Shown one piece after another: positions 45,033 to 55,303 of a stretch of 64,000 nucleotides of DNA. The notes under the pieces were generated by a model that was given only the letters and a program-made list of their open reading frames with translations, was not told the origin of the DNA and searched no databases. Within the stretch, counting starts at the first letter, position 1, and the number at the start of each line of letters is the position of its first letter. Source of the DNA: Lepas anatifera (lineage: Eukaryota; Arthropoda; Thecostraca; Lepadidae). The position numbers and the translations under genes are program-made. The DNA lies in assembly GCA_034440635.1 (NCBI GenBank), contig JAOTON010002088.1, forward strand, positions 372,001 to 436,000, in the 5' to 3' direction.

Positions 45033-47335
45033 TCAGCTATGGAATAGCCTTGCCACCATAACTCTGGACAGGTTCTCCGGGGTGAAGTTGTGCCGCTTGT
45101 CCGTCAGTGTGTCGCGATACATTGAGAAAGAGCTCTCCACGTCCACACTTGTCACGGGAGCATATTTGAACCTCGCTATCTCTCCTGGGCTCATTGAAGG
45201 TGGCAGCGGTGTACTGGGCTCATTGTCTAGCACGATCTCATTAATGGCTCGAAGCGTGGCAAGATCTGCGTTCCTGCTCAGGACAGCGCTCATCTTCACA
45301 GAGAGCCTTTGTCCTTTCTCACCTGGGATGTTTTCCACGTACGAAGTGGCATCCTTCACTCGCAAGAGCATCCTGCTCAGTGGCTGACCCGCTTTTTCTA
45401 GCGCCTTCAATACACCAGGAATGAAGGAGAGGTGAGCGAGCATAAACGCCAGATCTGTCTTCACCTCGTTGTCCACGACAGATTTCTGCGCCTTTAGAAT
45501 AGCTGCTGCTTCAGTTGAGTCCAAGAGACTTACAACCTGCTTCACTTGATCCAAATTCCTGGCATAAAACAGCGCAGCTCCTACCCATGTGCCCCATGGG
45601 GTGAGTTCGGGCTGTGGCGGAAGGGGCAAATCAGGAAAGGTCTTGGCCCAGATCTCAACGCGTACCGGGGTTTTCAGAAACACTTTCTTCACTGAAGACA
45701 TTAACACGCGCATTGACGGGGGTCTGAGCCACCTTCGCATTGACGGGGGGCGGGTACCCGCCCCCCCTAAGATCTCGAGAACCACGGTAGGTAGCGAAAA
45801 ACGGTAAACGGCGTTGGGCTGCCCATCCACTTCTCTATCGAAAACATTTTAACCATTTTTTGTCAGGTCACATTTAAGGTCACGAGAGGTCAAAACATGC
45901 CGTCATAGGGATAACATGTAAATTCAGTTTTTCGGCCATTACATTTGAATTAGTAAAGATAGAGCAAAACGAATTGAACTGTATGAATCCTCTCAGCAAG
46001 CTGAATCGAATGATATATAATTTGACCCTGCTGGGTCAAATCAAGGATTTGACCTGACCTGGGGTCAGGTCAGAGTCAAATTATATAAAATGCATATCAT
46101 TAGAACCGCAAAGCCCAGGCGAGTCTAATGCAGCTAAAATAAATGCTGTATCACCATCCGTTACTGAGTTATTCCGTAAAAACCATTTTCCCATGTATTT
46201 CCAATGGAGAGGTCATGCCTCGTACCTGACCTTAGGTCATCGATATCAAAAATACCGGAACATATTTTAGAGAACTCGGTGGGGCCATTATGTGATATGA
46301 GTTTCAATCGGATAAGTTCACCCTGCTCCGACTTATGCTATCTTAAACTTTTAAGGTCGGGTCACTTGACCTGTACTGGTGACCTGACCTAAGATGACCT
46401 AACCTTAAAATTTTCACAGAAGTTGTAAAAATGATAGGAAAAAGGTATGCCAAGTACGGCGGTGCTACACGCCGCCGTTTTTTTCTTTTTGCTGTCTCCG
46501 AAAAACCCGAGGGGGGCGGGTACCCGCCCCTCGTCAATGCGCGTGTTAAGTCATTGACTTTCGGGAACATTTCCCCGCCTCCTCACACACCCTGTGCAGC
46601 GCGTGGGCCAGACAGGTGACATGTAACTTGCTGGGATAGAAAACGTTCAGGTCTCTTCCCGCCTTCAACATGTAGGCTGCCGCATCGCTTACAAGTAGTT
46701 TGAGCTTCGAAGCTCGGCCACAGGTCTCGGATCGTGTCGTTGATGAGACGAGCGATGTTAGAGGAATTTGTCTTCTTCAGGAAGGCGCAATTTACCAGAA
46801 ATGGAGGTTCATGCGCATCGGCATCCAATCTTCCAAGTACGTTCGCCACGTACCGACCACACTGGTCGGTCGTTTCATCCACGCCAATCTACACAGTGGC
46901 ACCAGCTAAAGATGCCCTTATCTCGACCTTGGCCTCGTCCGCGCACTCAGGCAAAAATGTCTTACGAAGAGACGACTCAGATGGCAAGCTGACACCTATG
47001 TTCTTCTCCAGAAAATGTGGGAACTTGATATTCTCCACCTTACGGAAAGGTATGTTGGCTGCCAGTAACGCTTCGCAGAACACTTTTTCAAGGATGTGCT
47101 GGTGCGATTTCTTGGCTGTTGATGGTCCTGGCTGATCCAGCTGAGACTGAGTCACACTTCTCTTTCCTTTTAAACCCATGTTCTTGAGGTGTGCACCGAA
47201 TTTTCCATGTTGTGTGACCTACGATTTTTGATTGGCACTGAATGCTTTTTCACATGCCTTGCAGAAGACCAATGTTCCGTCCAAATTTAGCTTGAATGGG
47301 TGATCTGTTCGTTCATTGTAGGTACTTAGCCACTT
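45033..47335 (-). pseudogene. hAT transposase, broken by stops, shifts and a MITE
   Basis: Domains in order from 47335 down: a BED-like zinc finger (CKAC then H, H; TAG at 47219-47221), the conserved LLAANIPFRKVENIKFPHFL, then GVDETTDQCGRYVANVL with the first catalytic Asp (a TAG at 46889-46891 stands just before, where Trp is expected), NIARLINDTIRDLWPSF, a frameshift near 46712, HVTCLAHALHRVCEEAG, another shift near 46580, the MITE (45701-46549), then VKKVFLKTPVRVEIWAKTFP and the C-terminal hAT dimerisation block FKYAPVTSVDVESSFSMYRD. Ends at 45033. The enzyme cut and joined element ends; it is dead here. Both nonsense codons fit single transitions. Confidence 0.9.
45701..46549 (+). mobile_element. 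TTAA MITE with AGGTCA half-sites, copy 2 (inside hAT transposase)
   Basis: TTAA at 45701-45704 and 46546-46549; ends TTAACACGCGCATTGACGGG and its inverted match TTAACACGCGCATTGACGAG. The half-site palindrome is at 46050-46072, the hairpin with T-run at about 46455-46485. Non-coding. Removing it with one TTAA joins the flanking transposase codons in frame. Confidence 0.95.
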
Positions 47336-48127
47336 ATTTTTTTAAAGCTGACGATGACATGATTTGCTGTTCAGTGCACACGAAATATATAGAATGCTAG
47401 AGACCGAAATATATAGAATGCTAGAGACACCACTTTCCTCTGCCTTCTCTGAACGACTAACTTTTGAACAGTCCGGGTCCTGTAGACGTCCGGCCGGGCC
47501 AGCCTCCCTCCCTCTCATTCGCAACAAACCCAGGCGGGTTAGGTTTCCCCATTTATCTCTCCGTTTCAAAACACGCCTTCCGCCCGCTGGCATAAATCAA
47601 ATCGTTTCAGACTGGTAAAAAATGTCCTGGACTTGACCGAAGCCACTGCCGCAGAATTCCGCAAGATCATAATCTATGCTCCCATTGCTCTTGATATTTA
47701 CTTACTGAGCTCAGCTGAACTTCCTTTTTGGTCATTCAATCCTGCGAAATGTCTACCTGAAGTGAAAACGTGACGCATAAAAGTGTTAGTTTGAATACAA
47801 CTCTTAAAAATGTTATTTCATGCAAAATTTCGGTCAATATGTGATTCTGCTTAAAAAGCCCACTTTATGTGAAAAAATATGTTGCATGTAAAAACATAGA
47901 ATTCCGGTCCCTAGTTATCATATACTCGCCGAACACCCACACCAGGGCCTTAGGAGCTCGGTCTGAAAATGAGACGCGAGGCGGTTAGGACACGGTCATC
48001 GGAAAACCGGAGCGCAGATGTATTCTTTGTTTGCGTTCGATAGCTCTTGACGAGACGAATAACCATTATGCGAATTTTTTTGGTTAAGTCAATATTGAGG
48101 TCACCAGAACTCAAAGAAGGTTCCAAA

Positions 48128-48756
48128 CAGTGGCCGAATCAGGGGAGGGGGCGAAAAAGGCAGTTGATCCCCCAAACGAAAAGTTCAGTGAAGAACCCAT
48201 AGGCGGATCCAGTATTGCCGATCGGGGGGGCACCTTCCCGGGGGCGCCATCCGGACCCGGGGGGCGCCATCCGGACCAGGGGGGCGCCACTTATGACAGG
48301 CAAAAGCTATCAGGTGGGCGCCAAATCCTATCGGTGGGCGCCGACTTTCGCATCCTGGGGGGGTGGGAAGCGACATTTCAGGGGGCGCCATCGACCTTTC
48401 AGGGGGCGCCGAGGGTCGATCGGGGGGCACGTGCCCCCTTGCCCCCCTGGATCCGCCTATGGAAGAACCATATTCACCCCAAAAGCTGTTGACTTTTAGC
48501 CATTTTCCCCGGCTCCTGCTCCTTAAGTCTATAAGCAAGGTTTTGGTGCTTTAACTGAACCATTCAACTTCAAACAGAACCAGTCAACTTCAGTGCAAGC
48601 ATTGGACCTAGGTCCTCTTGATATCAAAAACCGCTTTTGAGTGAATGATCCTTGAATAGCAAAAGCAAACATCTTGTGGCCAAATATTTTACCGGGTTAT
48701 TTTTTCTTTTTTACTTTGGTTACCCCCCCTAAACCTACCGGCCAGATCCGCCACTG
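48128..48756. mobile_element. hAT-type non-autonomous element
   Basis: Left end CAGTGGCCGAATCAGG, right end CCAGATCCGCCACTG; flanks GTTCCAAA (48120-48127) and GTTCCATA (48757-48764) match at 7 of 8. The interior resembles 4550-4986. It holds another MITE at 48198-48461. Confidence 0.8.
48198..48461. mobile_element. hAT-type MITE with GGCGCC core, copy 2 (nested)
   Basis: Ends CATAGGCGGATCCAG and CTGGATCCGCCTATG; exact 8-bp duplication GAAGAACC at 48190-48197 and 48462-48469. The interior has several GGGGGCGCCATC units. Same family as 40326-40598. Confidence 0.9.
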
Positions 48757-48764
48757 GTTCCATA

Positions 48765-51455
48765 TGCCTGAGAATCCCTGGGCTACATCCATAAAGCCAT
48801 TTGTATGCAATGGAAGAAGTTGCGAAACACGTAGGTATGCATGTACCTAATTGGACACTTCGCATTCCAATGCAGCTGCTTACCTTGCAAGTCCAATCCG
48901 TTTCCAAGTTCACACCACTTTAGCGACTGCCTTCTCCCTATGTCATAGGGCACTGACACTGAAAAAGATTGGTCTAGAATATGCCTAAATAGGCTATATG
49001 CTAACCAAAGAAACTTTTCCACCGCAATCCGCTAACTGTACTAACACCGTCCCGCGCACACTCCCCGTGGCTCGCGTCTTACTGAAGGGGCGTTTGATCA
49101 CGACACGAATGAAAAATGCAGTAGCGCACGTGCATCTTACACTTCCGGTGCTTCCGCAACACAAGTAATACTAGGTCAAAATGTTCACGGCATTTGTAAG
49201 GATACGACCATCTTGCCAATGTATTAGCAAGACTGTCCTACTGCCGGCTTTGATCATACGGGACGGCGTTGCTTCCCTTGTACTTAGTTGCGTGTTCATA
49301 TCATTATGAGAGGACGACTAATGTTCGTTTCAAAACAATGCCTTAACTACTTTTTCCTTTGCACGAACTGGGTTTTGTCCTTGTTTAGCGTTGGTTGTGC
49401 TCTAGTGAACCCCAATATCAGGGCTGCATTCGTATAGACATTGTGAAAATTTTTCTCAGTGTATGTTGGTATACGGAAGGCTGGAAGGTACTCAACTCCC
49501 AAATACTCCACAAATGGGTGCCCCCAAAATGGGGGGGCGAGAATGAGTTGCCTATTTTTTTGGTTTGCTGCCGCTCAGGTTCACGGAAACGTCTGAAATT
49601 TTTTCGGAGGTGTAATACCCCGGCATTGCTCTTTACGACGGTCGTTGCGTTTGGACTTCTGTTGCTCCCAAAGTGGGTCTGCTTACTCCAGGGGCCCGCA
49701 AAAGTCTGGGGATCTGCGTAACCCCGGGATTTATATCATTCCAAACTTAACGTGCAGGGGCGGCTCCAGCCGGTTGGTTAGGGTGAGGCAAACCCATGTC
49801 GCCGAGAAAAAAGTTCATTAGTGGAGTCGGCGGCCGCGGAAGTATTGAACTAGTGCGTGTATACGTTTTTCACCTTCAAAGGGGTGCCTTGCGAACGGAC
49901 AAAAACAGTCAACAATTTTATGTACTGGCAGACACGTCCTCCCCAAATTTGTCAGTTGTGAACCACTAGTTTACTTCGGAGGAGGAGGGCTAAAAGTGGG
50001 CTGGGAACGAGGTTTCTAGTCGTAACGAGACACATTGCACCCTGCTGGGCCGGCTGCGAGGGACCCGGCTTGCCTAAGGGAGGGGAGCTCACCTTCCCCC
50101 TTGGACCCGTCCCTGACTCCACTCAAACAAACTCCAGCTTCGTCATCCGACACTGAACTGGATGCTTTTTGCTTTCCAATCTGCCTTGCAGCCCAGAGCA
50201 CGGAAACAACGTTGTTTGTTTCGGCGCTGAAGTGCAGCTGCAAGTTTTCATAACAAAGGACAATTGTTTAGCCCGGAACTTACACTTCGGACCTGAGAAT
50301 TGTTCTTCATATAGAAAAATCGAGCGGATGGTGAATGTGTTGTGCTTATTATTCAACTCCGGGTCTTTATTTGCTGGTAGTTTGAGCTGGATGGAAGTTT
50401 TTAAAGAAGCCCAGGGCTTTTACGAACGCTATCAATATTTCGCCTGAGATGTTCAGCCACCCTTGGTTGTCTCTGCACGTTCTCACAGCACGGCATTCCG
50501 TGACGGAGGCGGTCGGGGCGGAGGCGCTCCGCTGCTCCATCGTGCCAATTCATGGCCGCTCCTGCGTGGGTGGAGTGGGCGACAAGCCTGCAGAGGAGAT
50601 GCACAATGCCTCCTCCGGATATGGCGGCGTGGTCTCTCTGCAAACGCTTTCTGGCCTCTTCTGGTGTGTCTTTGCGAACACGATTGTTGAAACTATGTAT
50701 TTGTATGCTGATGATTGCCTTGCCTCAATTCAAGAAAAGGCGTTATTAGTATCCCGTTCCTGTGTAATAGACAAGGTGCCTCAGCATCTCCGTGTATAAC
50801 GCACGTTCCAGCCTGCCTACCAAGCCCACTGCTGCCGTCTCTGGCCGCCGGCTTGGTTCGGCCTTGTTTGAGCGGGATAGGGGCCCTAGACACGCAGGGA
50901 AGGCCCGGAAGAAGGGCTTTCGTAACATACTGTTGTGCAGGGGCTGCACTATTTGGCTGGAAATGGCCTCACGGAGCAGACATCGTCCGGGGTAAATTGA
51001 AAATCCGAACTCTGGCCAAGGCTGAAAGACCTACCCGGATTTGGAAGTCTTTGCGTGGATTGGCTTCCTCCCGAAATACTTTCGCGATTGGGATGCATTC
51101 ATAGCATGTTTTATAAGCATGGTATTAAACTAGCTTACGTGTCGTCCGTTACCCACATTCACGCAATTTAATTTCACGCTTCCCTTATTTCTTCTCTATA
51201 CTGCGTTACACCGCCCTCTGAAAGAAAGACGCACGAATCTCGGTGTATGCCATTTGCTGATTGGGACTTATGCTTACAAATAAACAGGCTACGGCTTTTC
51301 TAACGATCTCGCCGACACCTTAAACATATCTTAGCATACCTGATTGCAACGTGCAGCCAGTATAAGGTCGGATACCTCAATCTATTTTTACTAGTAATCA
51401 ATTATTTTTACTTGCACTTCCTTGTTACTAATGCAGAAGTGTCGTGTGAACAAGG
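48765..51455. other. No gene supported
   Basis: A possible hAT-like start CAGGGGCGGCTCCAGCC at 49756. About 50440-50640 is GC-rich with long open frames on both strands, but I see no domain or splice pattern. A chance YADD in a + strand frame near 50709 has no reverse-transcriptase context. Confidence 0.4.
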
Positions 51456-51580
51456 CTAGAGATATCTTCTCGATCCAGGGGGTCCTGGATGGGCTAACGC
51501 TGACACGGCAATACGATCCCTAGATAAAATCCATGGGAGAACAAAAATCTAGGGGTTCTGACCCCCTCCGGGATCTCCAC
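51456..51580 (-). repeat. Interspersed repeat R3, copy 4 (inverted)
   Basis: Inverted version of the block order at 1344: TCTTCTCGATCCAGGGGGTC, ATGGGCTAACGCTGAC, AAAAATCTAGGGGTTC. Confidence 0.7.
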
Positions 51581-52312
51581 CGATGCGTTACTGTCGTGAT
51601 CAGTTTTATTTTGTGACTTCATCTGTAAACCTGGAGTCTGCGGTCTTCGAAAGTGTTTGATGTTAGGTGACAAATGAAGTTTCAAATGAAACAATCCGAA
51701 AAACATGTACCTACCGTTGTTACAGTGTCACAGCGCACTTGTCTGTCCTAGAAGATTGTAATGACCACTTCCAGACAGACAGACAGGGGTGTAATTTTCA
51801 CAAAATCTTTGGGGGTGCTCAGCCGGTGGGGGCGGCACCCCATAGGGGCGGCGGCGTTGGGGGCGGCACCTCTTCATTGCACCAAATCTGTTGTTCATCG
51901 TTTTTTTGCACCTTTTATAGCACAGAGAACATTCTATTTTATTGCTGGGCAGGTATTCTACAGCTTTTGCCAAATGTGTTTGCTTTTAGGCGACATTCCA
52001 AAGCTACATACACGTCTGAAAATAAGCCAATCTGAGCTTTAAATCTTTTCACGATCAGGGGCGCAGCCAGAGCTTTGGCATGGGAGAGCACACCACCTTT
52101 GAGGGGCACCCCGGGAGAGAAAGGGCACTTTTAACGTGACCTAAAAAAACTTACTATATCTTAGTTAATTTCAACTTTTGGGTACTTCTGGTCCAAGAAA
52201 AATGCAAATCAAGCATTGACGGAGAAGGAAAACTGAACTAAAACCAAAAAAGAAAGAAAAGTGTCACCGAAATATCATGAAAATAGCCAGAACACGACTT
52301 TTTTAGATAGAT

Positions 52313-53169
52313 TTAACACGCGCATTGACGGGGGTCTGAGCCACCTTCGGATTGACAAGGGGGCGGGCACCCGCCCCCTAAGATCTCAAGAACCACGGTA
52401 GGTAGCAAAAAACGGTAAACGGCGTTGGGTAGCCCATTCGCTTCTCCATCGAAAATATTTGAACCATTTTTTTGTCAGGTCACATTTAAGGTCACCAGAG
52501 GTCAAAAACATGCCGTCACATGCCGTCATAGGGATAACATGTAAATTAAGTTTTTCGGCCACTACATATGAACAAGTAAAGATAGAGCAAAACAACTTGT
52601 ACTATATGAATCCTCGCAGCAAGCCAAATCGAATGATATATGATTTGACCTTGCTAGGTCAAATCAAAGATTTGACCTGACCTGAGGTCAGGTCAGGGTC
52701 AAATTATATAAAATGCATATCATTAGAACTGCAAAGCCAAGGCGAGTCTAATGAAGCTAAAATAAACGCTCTATCACCATCTGTTACTGAGTTATTCAGT
52801 AAAAACCATATTTCCCATGTATTACCAATGGAGAGGTCATGCTTCGTACCTGACCTTAGGTCATCGATATCAAAAATACCGGAACATATTTTAGAGAACT
52901 CGGTGAGCCATTATGTGATATGAGTTTCAATTGGATAAATTCACCCTGCTCCGACTTATGCTATCTTAAACTTTTTTTGAGGTCGGGTCACTTGACCTGT
53001 ACTGGTGACCTGACCTGAGATGACTTATCCTTACAATTTTCACAGAAGTTGCAAAAATGATGAGGGAAAAGGGATACCAAGTACGGCGGCGCTGCGCGCC
53101 GCCGTTTTTCTGCTGTCTCCGAAAAACCCGAGGGGGCGGGTACCCGCCCCCCGTCAATGCGCGTGATAA
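52313..53169 (+). mobile_element. TTAA MITE with AGGTCA half-sites, copy 3
   Basis: Left TTAACACGCGCATTGACGGG; right end inverted TTATCACGCGCATTGACGGG (one substitution in TTAA). About 14 exact AGGTCA/TGACCT sites, for example 52477, 52489, 52499, 52646, 52656 and the palindromic cluster 52673-52695. Hairpin with T-run at about 53083-53110. Confidence 0.95.
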
Positions 53170-54242
53170 GGACAAATCAGCCAACTCATGCAAGTACTTG
53201 ACATCAGAGAAATCAGTGGAGCCTGTGATATCTTTCACTATGTGCAAAGATAAGACATATTGGGGTCGAAAATTAATTTGTTATGCCCACTGGTTTTTTC
53301 GTCACGAGTGAGCCCTGGTTGAATCCCGATTAAGTTCCCCGGATCCCAAAATGGCCGTGGGAGGAGGTGTAGCATAGTGACATTGGACGAATACAATTTT
53401 TGTTGCCGGAATAATTTGGGAGATACCTTTTTAACGCGTTTAAAAGTTCCATATTTTTAACTATCGGTCCCAGTTGGAGTAAAGAAAAAGTAAACAGGCT
53501 GGTTGTTTGGATGGGGTTGAAGTGACAGGGCTGAACATTGTGAAAAACTAGTTCTTCATTTATTTAGATTAATTAGTAGAAATCCTGGTTCAGGAGACTA
53601 TGCTTTGAGCTCAGGGGCACATGCCTTTTTATCACCCCTGCCCAGAATTCACCAGCATAATAAGCAATTTATTTAACCCGGGGTGCCTAGGCATCACAAG
53701 CCTTTTTAGCGATGAAGGCTCATTCCTCGTTAGCTCCATTTTACAAGGGGAGTTTGCACTGTGTCCTTATTCCCCATCTATTCAAGACCAGCTCAGGGGC
53801 CCCCTAGTGTGGATCAGAGTCCTCCAGAGCAGGTGCCCCTCATTCCCCCAGTCAGGGTCCAGAAATTGCTTTCACGCAAGGTGGAGAGTGAGGCCAAAAT
53901 CCCAAAAAGAGGCCAAACCCCCCGCTTTCTTAACATGCCTCATTTTTGTCGTTTAGTATTCCAAGGCTTAAAAGTCCCATCACAGCCTTTTCGTGGACAT
54001 GCTTATTGCTTCTTACAAAACCAATACTTTTTCAGGATAATACTTTGATTTAGGACTGTACTTATATGCCTTCAAAATATAAGCAGCAACTACCACCAAC
54101 TTTTTTGTTTTGACTGACAGTAGATGAGAATATCTGCTGTAGAATGGAAGTGAAGATCATCATTCTGCATCCTCCTAGTGAAATGAAAAGATTTTGACGC
54201 TCCGCAATTGTAGGTACCTCATATATAGGTACATCATACCAA
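53170..54242. other. No gene recognised
   Basis: Open frames at 53621-54048 without domains; no shared repeats noticed. Confidence 0.4.
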
Positions 54243-54723
54243 GGTGCCACATTCCCAGGGAATGTGGCACCGTGGTCGAATCCTGGAATTCATTGTAATT
54301 AGGGGTACTTTTAGCCGAAATGATCGAAGCGTCCATTGTTTATCTGACAAATGTACAATAAGCTTAATATTTTCATTTTCAAAATGCTCCTCTAGGGGAA
54401 TAAATAAAAATCTGCCTGTGGATGATGTCATGATCTGGCAGTTACTACCATATCCAATAAGCTTCAAGGGCTCCGATTGGCTGATACTCACCGTGACGTC
54501 AGCATATGTTGCCACGCCAACATGGCTGTCAACTGTGGCCTACTGCTAAGGGTACATGAGGGATACGTTTCAGGTAGTTTTTAGCTTTTTTTTCTTCGGA
54601 AAGTTTGAGTTTCAAGACAAATGATATATAGACTACCGGATTTTCCGGCATGCTTTACAAGTTGGCTAAAATCACGTTAGTTAAAGTTAAAATAACGTTA
54701 TAAATGTGCCACATTCCCTTTAA
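54243..54723 (+). mobile_element. TTAA MITE with CCAAT box and CRE, copy D
   Basis: Body starts AGGGAATGTGGCACC at 54257 and ends CACATTCCCTTTAA (TTAA 54720-54723). ATTGG at 54476-54480 and TGACGTCA at 54494-54501 both intact. The left end is unusual: GGTGCCACATTCCC precedes the normal start, giving a head-to-head tip instead of TTAA. Confidence 0.85.
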
Positions 54724-54879
54724 TCACTACGAGGAAAGAAAGCAAAAACACCAATAATGCTCCAAACAATGCATGAATTGTTCTGTAAATAGTAAGAAAT
54801 ATGGCACCTCCTCTGTACCCGTGCATGCCCTTTATTTTTGCCCTAACGCCTTTTAATTTACTCTAACGCACAGGGGAGG

Positions 54880-55303
54880 TAAGCATCAGTGTTGCAGTGA
54901 TGAGCCCAGGGCGGCAGTTATGGACTAAGAACGGCGCAAATTAGGATGGAAGTGATAAGCTGGGGGCGACAGTGATTGGCCGGGGCGGCAAGAAACAAGG
55001 CAAAGTCATAAGTCGAGGGCGGCAGTGATGAGCCAGGGCCAATAGCTATGAACTAGGAGCGGCGCGAACCACAGTGGAAGTGGTAAGGAGAGGGCGGCAG
55101 TGAAGACTCGGGGGAGGGAGTTATGAACTAGGGGCGGCACAAATCAGGGCGGAAATGATAAGCTGGGGAGGGGGTAGCATTGATTAGCCGGGGGTGGCAC
55201 GCATCAAGGCAAAGAGCATAAGTCGAGGACGGGAATGGTGAGCCGTGGGTAGTAGTTATAGGCTACGGGTGGCACGAATAAGGGCGGAAGAGATAAGCTG
55301 GGA
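54880..55303. repeat. GGCGGCAGTGAT minisatellite, left block
   Basis: Degenerate 20-40 bp units such as GGGGCGGCAGTGATGAGCC and GATAAGCTGGGGGCGGCA. It continues at 58442 after the nested elements. Confidence 0.85.

Larger units (their letters stand above)
44723..47913 (-). mobile_element. hAT DNA transposon with intact ends and exact 8-bp duplication
   Basis: Left terminus TAGAGACCGGAATTTTATG; right terminus, inverted, TAGGGACCGGAATTCTATG. GTTATCAT at 44715-44722 and 47914-47921 is an exact 8-bp duplication, the hAT hallmark. Length 3191 bp, or 2338 bp once the nested MITE and its duplicated TTAA are removed. It encodes one broken transposase on the minus strand. Both ends keep A/T-rich subterminal repeats with ATGTGGCAGAAA and TATGTGAAAAAAT. 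Confidence 0.95.

Noticed and set aside
50449..50799. YADD in an open frame as a reverse transcriptase
   Set aside because: No motif A or B around it; the frame shows no LINE similarity.
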